This document shows positions 7,386-14,431 of a DNA stretch of 34,846 bases, piece after piece. Numbering within the stretch: the stretch's first letter is position 1; each line of letters starts with the position of its first letter. Position numbers and translations under genes: made by a program. Below the pieces are notes generated by a model. That model was not told the DNA's origin. It was given only the letters and a program-made list of their open reading frames with translations, and searched no databases. The DNA comes from Microcaldota archaeon (lineage in GTDB: Archaea; Micrarchaeota; Micrarchaeia; Anstonellales; Anstonellaceae). The DNA is taken from the NCBI GenBank assembly GCA_021814005.1, contig JAKAJC010000015.1, positions 1 to 34,846 on the forward strand. Direction: 5' to 3'.

Positions 7386-7423
7386 CTTGAGGGACCCCGC
7401 GCTTCCACTATTCGACCTTTTGC
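7386..7423 (+). repeat. Left arm of an imperfect inverted repeat bounding the AT-rich island
   Basis: This arm and the reverse complement of 7771-7808 share, in order, CTT, AGGGA, CCCC, CTTCCACTA and TTTTGC, with small gaps, over 38 nt each. The arms enclose an AT-rich stretch with one small gene, as terminal repeats of a small mobile element would. No target-site duplication was established. Confidence 0.5.
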
Positions 7424-7492
7424 TGCGGGCGCGACGAAAATTCCGCTAAAATAAATCAAAAATAAAGTCATATGTTAAGTATTATAAGTATT

Positions 7493-7510
7493 ATGTAACT
7501 ATAGTTACAT
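7493..7510 (+). promoter_or_regulatory. 18-bp perfect palindrome directly before a small AT-rich gene
   Basis: ATGTAACTATAGTTACAT is fully self-complementary and ends one base before ATG 7512. It follows an AT-rich promoter-like stretch (ATTATAAGTATTAT near 7480-7493). The position over the expected transcription start suits an operator, possibly autoregulatory; the binding protein is unknown. Confidence 0.5.
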
Positions 7511-7511
7511 T

Positions 7512-7754
7512 ATGATTATATATTGCTTCGATATAAATTGTAAAGATAAAAAGAGCTTTAATTCAATAAAGCGACGTTTTTACTATGATTTAAAGAAAAT
7601 AAAGCCATTAACGGGTTTCTTTTACTCAAAATCAGTCATTTGTGTTGAAGAATCAAGAGAAACCGAGTTTGACCTGTTCTTTTCCAAATACAAGAATTCA
7701 ATCGTTCTCTTTAAGGGCCATTTGGGCTTTTTGCAGAAAATTTTTGGCCCCTAA
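7512..7754 (+). CDS. Small AT-rich-island protein, ferredoxin-like fold guess (Cas2/VapD-like size)
   Basis: 80 residues. The base composition is sharply AT-rich, unlike all neighbours, which suggests transfer. The order is a beta strand with Asp at its end (MIIYCFD, D7), a basic helix (SFNSIKRRFYYDLKKI), then strand SKSVICVEES, an acidic helix TEFDLFFSKYKN and strand SIVLFKG. This beta-alpha-beta-beta-alpha-beta order and size resemble the ferredoxin-like fold of Cas2/VapD nucleases, and D7 is where Cas2 has its metal Asp. Sequence identity to those families is not evident and no CRISPR array is present, so the function is open. It lies between inverted repeat arms downstream of a tRNA gene. 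Confidence 0.6.
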   Translation: MIIYCFDINCKDKKSFNSIKRRFYYDLKKIKPLTGFFYSKSVICVEESRETEFDLFFSKYKNSIVLFKGHLGFLQKIFGP

Positions 7755-7770
7755 AAACATCAATTTCGGC

Positions 7771-7808
7771 GCAAAACCCCATTAGTGGAAGTATGGGGGC
7801 TCCCTAAG
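7771..7808 (-). repeat. Right arm of the imperfect inverted repeat
   Basis: Read as reverse complement it matches the left arm at 7386-7423, including the uninterrupted 9-mer CTTCCACTA and the inner TTTTGC. The distance between outer ends is about 423 bp. Confidence 0.5.
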
Positions 7809-7819
7809 GTCAAAACTGG

Positions 7820-7900
7820 GGGCAAATAGAATGAAATTGACAAAAAAACAAAATTAACAGAAAAAACGAAATTAAAAAGAAAAAGGAAAATTCAATTCCT
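7820..7900 (-). terminator. T-rich tract after the PRC-barrel gene; no gene seen here
   Basis: On the minus strand this is a run of T tracts immediately downstream of the PRC-barrel stop at 7907, as expected for an archaeal terminator. The segment has no credible open reading frame. Confidence 0.4.
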
Positions 7901-7906
7901 GCGCGC

Positions 7907-8173
7907 CTACGAGCCTTCCAGGCCCACAGAACCCGCGCCGGCCTTGGTGACGACCACCACATCCTCCACGCTCTTTACCGAGCTGTAGAGCACGCTCTTC
8001 TCCTTGAGAATGCGCTTGGCTTCGTCCTTTGAAACGTTTGCCAATGGCTCCATCACCACGCGCACGATTTTGCCCTGCTCGAGGTCGATGAGGATGTCCT
8101 GCACGCGGCCGAGGAATTTTCCGCCGTCGGTGTAGATATCCATGCCGTAGATTTTCGAAACCTTTACACTCAT
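7907..8173 (-). CDS. PRC-barrel domain protein
   Basis: 88 residues from ATG 8173, preceded by GGTG five bases upstream, the spacing used throughout this genome. An alternative ATG at 8194 adds seven residues. The sequence VSKIYGMDIYTDGGKFLG, then DILIDLEQGKIVRVVMEPL, and SVKSVEDVVVV near the end is the small beta-barrel of archaeal PRC-barrel proteins. In archaea single-domain PRC barrels include RNA-metabolism-associated and cell-division (CdpB-type) proteins; which one this is cannot be told from sequence alone. It diverges from the LysRS gene. The predicted TATA box lies about 70 nt upstream, giving a leader that contains the ribosome site. Confidence 0.85.
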   Translation of the reverse strand: MSVKVSKIYGMDIYTDGGKFLGRVQDILIDLEQGKIVRVVMEPLANVSKDEAKRILKEKSVLYSSVKSVEDVVVVTKAGAGSVGLEGS

Positions 8174-8238
8174 GTGCTCACCCTGGTCGCTCATGACGAG
8201 ATAGTCGAAACTCGCCTAAATCCCATAGAGGGGGCGGC

Positions 8239-8250
8239 ATTTTATAATCC
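8239..8250. promoter_or_regulatory. TATA box for LysRS, possibly shared with the PRC-barrel gene
   Basis: ATTTTATAATCC, centred about 27 nt before the LysRS ATG at 8272 (leaderless). Read in reverse (GGATTATAAAAT) it would start a PRC-barrel transcript near 8218 with a leader of about 45 nt. Confidence 0.5.
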
Positions 8251-8271
8251 TATTTGGCGACCAATATCATC

Positions 8272-9894
8272 ATGGCTGAGAACGACACCCCCTCTATTGT
8301 AGAGCATCGGCATTGGGTGGAGCAGCTGGGCCAAAAAGCGCTCGACCGCGGGCCGGGCCCCTACATTGTCACGGCAGGCATGACCACCTCAGGGCCTGCG
8401 CACATGGGCACCTTGTGTGAAATGCTCTACCCACAGGCCATCGCCCGTCACCTCAACCAAACCAAACACCCCACCCAATACATCTTCATCGCCGACATCA
8501 TGGACGCGTTCGACGCGGTCCCGCTCGACATGCAGAAATACACCGCGCAGCTGAACCCCCATCTGGGCAAGCCGCTCTGCGATGTGCCTGACCCGACTGG
8601 CGCCCAACCTTCTTTTGGCGAGCATTATCTGGCCGAGAGTTTCGAAATCGGCAAGCAATTCGGCATCGCGCCGAAACTGGTGCGCGCGCAGGAGCTCTAC
8701 ACTTCGGGGGCAATGGACCATTACGCCCGCCTCTTTATCGAGCAGCTGCCCATGGTGCGAGAGCTTGTCGCCACCACCTCGCTAAAACCCGAGCTGCCGG
8801 CCGACTGGGCGCCAATCATGCCCATCTGCGAAAACTGCGGCCGCATTTCCACCACCCGAGTCATCAACATCACTCCGGAACGCTATTCCTACTCGTGCGA
8901 CAAAAACGTGAAATACACCCAAGGCTGCGGGCACTCGGGTTCCAACTCAATTTCAGACCACAAATACAAACTCACCTGGCGTTTGCATTGGCCGGCATGG
9001 ATGGACTTTTTCCACACTTCCATCGAAGGCGGCGGCGTGGACCACTTCACCCGGGGCGGCTCCTGGGACACCTGCCAGGCGGTCTTTCACAACATCTTTC
9101 ACAAAGAGCCCCCCATCGGCTACCAGTTCGGATTCGTTCTTTTCATGGGTAAAAAATATTCCAAATCAAAAGGCATTGGTATGGGCGTGCGCGAGCTTCT
9201 CTCCCTCATCCCCGCCTCCGTCCTCTCCTACGCTTTACTGCGCCCCGACCTCAACGAAAACCGCGACATCAATCCCACGGCAGAAAATCTTCTGCGCCTC
9301 ATGAATGAATTTGAAGAGGCCGGCCGTCTTGCGCAGGAAATGGGATTGGCAATCGGAAACTCTACATCAACTACAGCCAGCCTTGTGCATCAGGTCCGCT
9401 CTCCCTCTGCCGACATTTCGCGCGCCGAGCGCAAAAAAGCTCTCGCATTCGCGCTCGCCAGCCCCACCCCAATCTGGTCCACCCCGTTCACCGACCTGTT
9501 GATTTACTACGGCCTTTACGGCGACTGGGACCGCGTTGCCGCCAAACTGGGGCAGGCGCAAGACGTTATGGCCCTCTCTCCTTACATCCAGACATGGAAA
9601 TCCAAGGGCATGATTCCAGACATCTACAACTTCCAATTCAAGGGCGCTCCGGCCGCTCACGCATCTGTGCGTGAGTGGGCCCAAACACTGCATCCAGGCA
9701 TGAATGCGCTGGCGATTCACAACTCTGTCTTTGAATATTCCAAATCAAAGCACATCCCGCCCGCCCAAATGTTCGGCGAAATCTATCAGGACCTTCTCTC
9801 AAAATCCATGGGCCCGAAAATCGGCCGCCTCGTCGAAATCCTTGGCGTGCAGCGGGTGCGCGATGCCCTTCTGGCGCCGCCCGCCAAACCATAA
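8272..9894 (+). CDS. lysS: Lysyl-tRNA synthetase, class I
   Basis: 540 residues from ATG 8272; the frame opens earlier only at a TTG inside the promoter region. Class I Rossmann catalytic core: HIGH-type SGPAHMG at 40-46 and KMSKS-type KYSKSKG at 295-301. A Cys-containing insertion lies between them (ICENCGRISTTRV, then a GCGHSG segment), as in archaeal and spirochaete class I LysRS. The C-terminal helical region should bind the anticodon. It charges tRNA-Lys with lysine in the cytosol; the tRNA-Lys(CTT) gene is nearby. The class I form, found mostly in archaea, supports the domain assignment. Confidence 0.95.
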   Translation: MAENDTPSIVEHRHWVEQLGQKALDRGPGPYIVTAGMTTSGPAHMGTLCEMLYPQAIARHLNQTKHPTQYIFIADIMDAFDAVPLDMQKYTAQLNPHLGKPLCDVPDPTGAQPSFGEHYLAESFEIGKQFGIAPKLVRAQELYTSGAMDHYARLFIEQLPMVRELVATTSLKPELPADWAPIMPICENCGRISTTRVINITPERYSYSCDKNVKYTQGCGHSGSNSISDHKYKLTWRLHWPAWMDFFHTSIEGGGVDHFTRGGSWDTCQAVFHNIFHKEPPIGYQFGFVLFMGKKYSKSKGIGMGVRELLSLIPASVLSYALLRPDLNENRDINPTAENLLRLMNEFEEAGRLAQEMGLAIGNSTSTTASLVHQVRSPSADISRAERKKALAFALASPTPIWSTPFTDLLIYYGLYGDWDRVAAKLGQAQDVMALSPYIQTWKSKGMIPDIYNFQFKGAPAAHASVREWAQTLHPGMNALAIHNSVFEYSKSKHIPPAQMFGEIYQDLLSKSMGPKIGRLVEILGVQRVRDALLAPPAKP

Positions 9895-9895
9895 C

Positions 9896-9903
9896 TATAA
9901 ATA
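9896..9903 (+). promoter_or_regulatory. TATA box for the pilin-like gene cluster
   Basis: TATAAATA two bases after the LysRS stop codon and about 48 nt upstream of ATG 9948, predicting a leader of roughly 25 nt. Confidence 0.55.
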
Positions 9904-9947
9904 GTAACTTCCCAAAAACGTTTCAAGCGGCCGTACGGGGATGCAAC

Positions 9948-10316
9948 ATGTCATTGCGCAAAACTTTTGGCAATCTCCTCTCATCACCACCTGCCGGCCG
10001 TTTGCGCGCATTTCTGGTCTCCCTTCTCATCATCTCATTCGGCCATGCGGCGCACGCGCAGGCAGTCTCATTTCTCGCCGAGTCGCTCAGCTCGCTCTGT
10101 AGGGGCATACAGGACCTCATCCCCACCACCGCCATGATGCTGGTGATGTTCGCGGCAATCATCTACGCCTCCGGCCAGTTCTTCGGCGCCGAAACCCGCG
10201 CGCGCGCCAATGTATGGGCAACCTCATGCATCACCGGCGCGATTATCGGCATCATCATCTCCACAATCGCGCCCGACATCCTCTCACAGCTTGCGGGCGA
10301 AACCGTGAGCTGCTAA
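9948..10316 (+). CDS. Small VirB2/TrbC-like membrane protein
   Basis: 122 residues. There is a basic N-terminus and a signal-like segment (AFLVSLLIISFGHAAHAQA, residues about 21-39). Then come a Cys-containing amphipathic stretch and two hydrophobic segments, about 58-74 (IPTTAMMLVMFAAIIYA) and 90-110 (SCITGAIIGIIISTIAPDIL), linked by GQFFGAETRARANVW. A signal peptide plus two membrane helices with a charged loop is the layout of VirB2/TrbC conjugative pilins. It opens a run of pilin-like genes, which supports a role in a surface or secretion apparatus; this is inference from topology and context. Confidence 0.72.
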   Translation: MSLRKTFGNLLSSPPAGRLRAFLVSLLIISFGHAAHAQAVSFLAESLSSLCRGIQDLIPTTAMMLVMFAAIIYASGQFFGAETRARANVWATSCITGAIIGIIISTIAPDILSQLAGETVSC

Positions 10317-10379
10317 AGCAGTTCATCACCCCCGAGCAAAATCATCCTTCTTTTTAGCCAGTAAAAACATCTTTTTCTT

Positions 10380-11018
10380 ATGAACCGTTCGCGCCGCGGC
10401 TACATTTCATTTCTCTTCATGATGCCTCTCGCCCTTCTCCTTCTTGCGCCTCTTTTTCTGCTGCAGGGTTCCGAAAATTCTCTCACCAGCATTCACATCT
10501 CCAATTCGGCTCTCTCCGAGCAGGTCTCGCTCAAACGGGCTCTTGTTCGCGCGGCCCACACTGCAATATTGGAGAAAAAAGACAACACTGCCGACGCCCT
10601 CATCAGCTCGGCCGTTGTTTTTGGCGCTCCCGAAGTCAAAATAGCCGACATCGCGTTTGACGCCCTTTCTGAGGAGAAAAAGCTGCAGGTTGTGCGCTAC
10701 AACGTGCTTCGCCGCTGGGCAACTCTTCTACAGCAATGGAACCAAAATTCAGATTACACTGCTCATTTATACTGCGGTCAAACCGAAGCCGGCGCATCTG
10801 TTGAATTCGACTACGAATATGACACAAGCATTCTAGGTTCCTCTTCCCCGCCCTCTCCAAGCTGGCAGGCCTGCAGCCAATTCATCACGCGCGACCCCCA
10901 ACTCACCGCTCTATCGCGTCCATATCGAATTTTGCCCGGCTTTTTCATTAGCGTCGAACACCGCTATTTCAACTATTCAGCAGCCGGCCCGCTCCGCCCG
11001 CAGGAGGTTGGCTCATGA
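10380..11018 (+). CDS. Pilin-like membrane protein, unknown
   Basis: 212 residues. The N-terminus MNRSRRGYISF leads into a hydrophobic segment at about 9-28 (FMMPLALLLLAPLFLLQG), then a long outside domain with two Cys (LYCGQ and WQACSQ) that could form a disulfide. Short basic N-terminus, single helix and soluble domain fit a minor pseudopilin. The stop overlaps the start of the next gene in ATGA (11015-11018), so the two are translationally coupled. No named family recognised. Confidence 0.72.
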   Translation: MNRSRRGYISFLFMMPLALLLLAPLFLLQGSENSLTSIHISNSALSEQVSLKRALVRAAHTAILEKKDNTADALISSAVVFGAPEVKIADIAFDALSEEKKLQVVRYNVLRRWATLLQQWNQNSDYTAHLYCGQTEAGASVEFDYEYDTSILGSSSPPSPSWQACSQFITRDPQLTALSRPYRILPGFFISVEHRYFNYSAAGPLRPQEVGS

Positions 11019-11404
11019 TGATTTGCTCCGGCCAGACCTCCACAACTCGGGCTCAGGCCACTCTGGAAATGCTGCTGGCTTTTGCGGCATTGCTTCTCAT
11101 TCTCCAACTGCTTGTGTTTCTTTCAAATTTCGGCACAACACAGGCGCAGGGTTTTTCCCAGGCGCAAACCCGCCAGCTGCTGGCGCAGAAATCATTGGTG
11201 CTGGGCGTGCTCTGCTCAGACGGAGAAGGCAGTTCGCTTTACCTCTCTCCCTCCATCCCTCATCCAGCCGCCATGGCTGGATTGGGGCACGTCCTCACCA
11301 GCCCAAACAAGCTTGTCTCCGTCCTGTCCCTGCCGGCCATAGAGTCAAATCCTGACACCGGCGGCATAAAATATTCGTGTGCAAACCTCGAAATTCCAAC
11401 CTAG
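11015..11404 (+). CDS. Class III-type (QxSxE-like) archaeal pilin-like protein
   Basis: 129 residues. A short polar leader ends in RAQATLEMLLAFAALLLILQ, which matches the archaeal class III prepilin pattern Q-x-S/T-x-E followed by a hydrophobic helix, processed by an EppA-type peptidase. The rest is a soluble domain with two Cys (VLCSDG, KYSCAN). It overlaps the preceding gene by four bases and is followed almost at once by another membrane protein, so the genes form one operon. The signal motif makes the pilin assignment better than for its neighbours. Confidence 0.78.
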   Translation: MMICSGQTSTTRAQATLEMLLAFAALLLILQLLVFLSNFGTTQAQGFSQAQTRQLLAQKSLVLGVLCSDGEGSSLYLSPSIPHPAAMAGLGHVLTSPNKLVSVLSLPAIESNPDTGGIKYSCANLEIPT

Positions 11405-11409
11405 TGTTT

Positions 11410-11886
11410 ATGCTGATGTTGATACCGATGCCTGCAAAATATCCACCCCCATCCCGCCGCGGCCTGCTTCTCACGCTTGATGCCATAGTCGTCTTTCTTT
11501 TTCTTCTCTCCATAATGCAGCCGTTTTTGCTTCAAACCGCCCTCATGCGCGCCCATACGCACGAGAGGTCAATGAACGACGCGCGCATCGGTCTGCTCAT
11601 GCAGCTCTCACAACAGCTCTACACCCGCGGGGCGGCAGTGCACCTGCAGTCTGGCGCCATCCTCTTACCCCAAAATTACACTCAAGTCGGCTACTACGAT
11701 TCTGATTGGAGCAGTAACTCTAATGCAATTCTACCTATTCTGGCCGAACTCAATCTTTCCTCAGCCGTTCTTGATTCATCTCCATCCAACTCGCCCCAAA
11801 CCTCTTCCCAATCACGCATCTGCCTTTCGCGTTTGATGGCAACTGACTTGGGTGCAGTGCACACCTTGTGGTTATGCGACAGTTGA
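11410..11886 (+). CDS. Pilin-like membrane protein, unknown
   Basis: 158 residues from ATG 11410; ATGs at 11416 and 11428 are also possible, and no clear ribosome site decides. After PPPSRRG comes a hydrophobic helix (LLLTLDAIVVFLFLLSIMQPF), then a soluble domain with Ser/Asn-rich stretches and two C-terminal Cys (RICLSR, LWLCDS) likely to pair. Same one-helix architecture as its neighbours. Function inferred only from the cluster. Confidence 0.68.
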   Translation: MLMLIPMPAKYPPPSRRGLLLTLDAIVVFLFLLSIMQPFLLQTALMRAHTHERSMNDARIGLLMQLSQQLYTRGAAVHLQSGAILLPQNYTQVGYYDSDWSSNSNAILPILAELNLSSAVLDSSPSNSPQTSSQSRICLSRLMATDLGAVHTLWLCDS

Positions 11887-11895
11887 GTTGATTCT

Positions 11896-12339
11896 ATGAT
11901 GTGGATTGAAGCAGTTCTTGCGTCCATGCTTCTTGTCACAGCAATGCTGTTGCTCAACCAACAGCCCCAATACTCATCCCCGCTCACAGACACTCTGGCC
12001 TCATGGCAGCTCGAAGACAGGCTGGCTGTTTTGGCCGAACTTGGTTCTGACGCGGGGCTGCAAGAGGGCGCAGGCGCCGGCGCTCCTGCCGGCATCCCAA
12101 CCTCTGATTCAGATTTGCGCCGTGTTGTCTTCAACAACTCCGAACCATTCTGCTATCGTTGGGCGTGGCTGAACGAATCCAACGAATTTGAAAAATCAGC
12201 GGCAGAATTCCATTACAGCGAAGACGATTGCGCGCCTTCTTTCAACACAACCCAGTCCACGCTGCGCTCACTGCGGCGCGGCGCGTGGCGGGCCAAAAGT
12301 TTGCAGTTTCTGCTTCTGGAGCAGGTGCCAAAGAATTAG
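11896..12339 (+). CDS. Pilin-like membrane protein, unknown
   Basis: 147 residues with the membrane helix right at the N-terminus (MMWIEAVLASMLLVTAMLLL), the acidic residue near position 5 recalling the Glu5 of type IV pilins. A Gly/Ala-rich linker follows, then a soluble part with two Cys (PFCYRW, DDCAPS). It starts nine bases after the previous stop and closes the cluster. Recognised only by architecture and context. Confidence 0.68.
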   Translation: MMWIEAVLASMLLVTAMLLLNQQPQYSSPLTDTLASWQLEDRLAVLAELGSDAGLQEGAGAGAPAGIPTSDSDLRRVVFNNSEPFCYRWAWLNESNEFEKSAAEFHYSEDDCAPSFNTTQSTLRSLRRGAWRAKSLQFLLLEQVPKN

Positions 12340-12382
12340 TTTTCACGCTTTTCGTCGAATTTTTCAAAGCCAAAGCGTGGCG

Positions 12383-12390
12383 CTTATATG
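12383..12390 (+). promoter_or_regulatory. TATA-like box for the aminotransferase gene
   Basis: CTTATATG about 43 nt upstream of ATG 12429. The predicted leader of about 17 nt contains AAGGTG, the ribosome site. Confidence 0.5.
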
Positions 12391-12428
12391 TTTATTTATC
12401 GCACCACAATCTCAACAAGGTGCTACTC

Positions 12429-13697
12429 ATGGCTTCTTCCAAATCATCTTACGCCGTTGACCAGGCCGAGGCGCTGGACGAAACGTTTCTGCCTTCAGAC
12501 AAACTGGCCGGCCGCAGCTGCGCGCTTCTCACTCCAGCCGCGCGCATGGACAAGGTGGCTTACCCAATCCGCGACATAGTGCTCAAGGCGCGCCAAGTGC
12601 AGGCAACCGGAATTCCCATGCACTGGTTCAACATCGGCGACCCGAACAAGTTCGACTTCGCCCCGCCGCCCTGGGTGACCAAAGCAATAGTGGACGCGCT
12701 GGGCGATTCCAGATTTTCCGCATATGCGCCGTCGGATGGCGACCCTGACCTGCGCGAAACCATTGCAAAAAACGAGGGCATCGAGCCCGAGAAAGTCTTC
12801 ATCACCTCCGGCCTCACCGAAGGGCTTTACTTTGCATTCCAGTGCCTGCTCGAGCCGGGCCAGCACATTCTCCTGCCTGCGCCAACCTATCCTCTCTACT
12901 CCACCATCTCGCGCATGTTCGACGGCGACAACACATACTACAAATCAGACGCGCAATGGCAGCCCGACATCGACGACATGCGCAAGCGCATCAATTCCAA
13001 GACGCGCGCCATCGTGCTCATCAACCCGAACAATCCGACCGGTGCGGTTTATCCGCGCTCCACTATCAAGGCTGTGGCCGATTTGGCAGGCGAGCACTGC
13101 CTGCCCCTCATTGCCGACGAAATATATGACAAATTGGTGTTCGGCGAGCCTCTCACTCCGGTTCACAAAATCGCGGGCGCAGACATTCCCGTAATCCGCG
13201 GCAACGGGCTGAGCAAAAACTTCTTCTATCCCGGCTCGCGCGTGGGCTATCTCGCGCTTCATGGCCCGCGGCTGGAAAAAATAATCCCCGCTCTCAATCG
13301 TTTGTGCAACAGCCGCCTCTCGGTCAATTGGGAAATGCAGCGGGGGGCTTTGGCCGCATTCAGCCAGCCGCCGTCTCACCTGCCGGCCGCGCTGGTAAAA
13401 TTGCGCGCGCGCCGCGACCTCATGGCAAAACGGCTCAACAATATCCCCGGCATCCGCACCACCACGCCGCAGGCCGCATTCTACATTTTCCCAGAAGTGA
13501 CCGACGGGCCGTGGGCCAACGACACCGAATTCATCTACGATTTGATGGAAAACACGGGCATTGTAGGCGTGCCCGGCTCCGGCTTCTCGCCCGAGCGGGA
13601 GGGGCGCTTCTTCCGCCTTGTCTATCTGGCACACGAAGACGAAATCAACGCCGCCATGGACAAGCTGGAAGCGTTCATGAAGAAAAGATTGGCTTGA
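12429..13697 (+). CDS. Class I/II pyridoxal-phosphate aminotransferase (alanine/aspartate type)
   Basis: 422 residues from ATG 12429, chosen for AAGGTG upstream; the frame extends 67 codons back across the promoter and the previous gene. The fold-type I features are present: FNIGDPNKFDF near the N-terminus, NPNNPTGAVYP, DEIYDKLVFGE, and GNGLSKNFFYPGSRVGY with the PLP lysine K263. It resembles AlaT-like archaeal aminotransferases. The lysine pathway downstream needs an alpha-aminoadipate aminotransferase (LysN) to convert 2-oxoadipate, and no other candidate lies in the window, so this enzyme might do that job. It is not in those operons, so this is only a suggestion. Confidence 0.9.
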   Translation: MASSKSSYAVDQAEALDETFLPSDKLAGRSCALLTPAARMDKVAYPIRDIVLKARQVQATGIPMHWFNIGDPNKFDFAPPPWVTKAIVDALGDSRFSAYAPSDGDPDLRETIAKNEGIEPEKVFITSGLTEGLYFAFQCLLEPGQHILLPAPTYPLYSTISRMFDGDNTYYKSDAQWQPDIDDMRKRINSKTRAIVLINPNNPTGAVYPRSTIKAVADLAGEHCLPLIADEIYDKLVFGEPLTPVHKIAGADIPVIRGNGLSKNFFYPGSRVGYLALHGPRLEKIIPALNRLCNSRLSVNWEMQRGALAAFSQPPSHLPAALVKLRARRDLMAKRLNNIPGIRTTTPQAAFYIFPEVTDGPWANDTEFIYDLMENTGIVGVPGSGFSPEREGRFFRLVYLAHEDEINAAMDKLEAFMKKRLA

Positions 13698-13717
13698 AAA
13701 AAGAGTGGCTGGAAAAT

Positions 13718-13757
13718 AGAGCCGACCCGCCCGATTCAGAGCCGACCCGCCCCGAAT
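13718..13757 (+). repeat. Two tandem near-identical 20-bp repeats
   Basis: AGAGCCGACCCGCCC occurs twice with a 20-bp period, between the aminotransferase stop and the promoter of the next gene. Copy number is only two. Confidence 0.45.
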
Positions 13758-13760
13758 AGT

Positions 13761-13769
13761 CTTTTTAAG
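13761..13769 (+). promoter_or_regulatory. TATA-like box for the Cys-repeat lipoprotein
   Basis: CTTTTTAAG centred about 26 nt before ATG 13791, which indicates a leaderless transcript. Confidence 0.5.
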
Positions 13770-13790
13770 CCTGCCTCGGAAAAGCCCCTT

Positions 13791-14396
13791 ATGCGCGGCT
13801 CTTTCCTATCCTGGCTTCTCCTGTGCGGCGTCGTCTCGCTCATGCTTGTCTTCAGCGGCTGCCTTGCATCATCTCACGCAGACCGCTGCAACGGAGTGCC
13901 GAGCGTCAATCTTGACGACTGCCTGCGCGAAACCGCAGTCTATTATCAGGAGCCGGAAACGTGCTATTCCATAGGCGACACAACTGCGCGCGAGGCTTGC
14001 CTGCGAGATGCGGTCAATCCGGATGCCGCGCAACGGCTGATTGAATCAAAGCAGGCCGTGGGCCGCGCCATCCTTACATCGCCCAGACGGACCACCACAA
14101 CAAACAAAACCGCCGTGCCAAGGCCCTCAACAACTCCGTCTGGCCCGTCGCCAGGTTCGAACAATGCTTTGGTGGCAGACTGCATGAACACCAACAAACT
14201 TATGTCACAGGACGCGTGCCAGCAGCAGGTGGCCATCAACAAACAGGACCTCTCGCTGTGCACGCCTATCACTGCTCCGGACACCCGCACACACTGTATT
14301 TTCGCCATTGCCTCCTCGCTCAAGGACCCGGCGGCATGCGCTGTGCTGAGCGGCGATGACCGGCAGTTGTGCGCGTATTACGCCAAAGGCGGATAA
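13791..14396 (+). CDS. Exported Cys-repeat lipoprotein, unknown function
   Basis: 201 residues. The signal peptide (SWLLLCGVVSLMLV) ends in a lipobox-like FSGC, so the protein is probably lipid-anchored outside the cell. Two blocks of paired Cys (about 33-80 and 122-198) flank a Thr/Pro/Ser-rich linker (about 100-120). Within blocks the pattern is C, 7-10 residues, C followed by a short helix with Ala, then about 13-14 residues to the next C (for example CNGVPSVNLDDCLRETA and CYSIGDTTAREACLRDA). The anchored protein at 4237 has the same pattern. No named domain recognised. Confidence 0.75.
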   Translation: MRGSFLSWLLLCGVVSLMLVFSGCLASSHADRCNGVPSVNLDDCLRETAVYYQEPETCYSIGDTTAREACLRDAVNPDAAQRLIESKQAVGRAILTSPRRTTTTNKTAVPRPSTTPSGPSPGSNNALVADCMNTNKLMSQDACQQQVAINKQDLSLCTPITAPDTRTHCIFAIASSLKDPAACAVLSGDDRQLCAYYAKGG

Positions 14397-14431
14397 AAAA
14401 TAAGAAATTTTTTTCTTTTCTACTCTTTCTT
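14397..14431 (+). terminator. T-rich stretch between convergent genes
   Basis: After the lipoprotein stop the plus strand has TTTTTTTCTTTTC and further T-rich sequence before the convergent PRPP synthase stop at 14432. No hairpin seen. Confidence 0.4.

Noticed and set aside
7299-7410. tRNA-end attachment site (attB-like) for the AT-rich island
   Set aside because: The tRNA 3' end (CACTTCCCACTA) is only loosely like CTTCCACTA in the arms and no exact direct repeat was found, so integrase-type integration is not supported.
7340-7900. Possible CRISPR array or leader near the Cas2-sized gene
   Set aside because: No regularly spaced direct repeats are present; only one inverted-repeat pair and A/T-rich low-complexity sequence.
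8254-8271. Six-codon upstream extension of LysRS from a TTG
   Set aside because: It lies between the TATA box and the predicted transcription start; ATG 8272 is the better start.
12228-12428. N-terminal extension of the aminotransferase frame
   Set aside because: It overlaps the end of the previous gene and the TATA-like box. The ATG at 12429 has AAGGTG directly upstream.
12945-13634. 229-codon minus-strand frame inside the aminotransferase
   Set aside because: It is a mirror frame of a well-identified gene with no own promoter or ribosome site.
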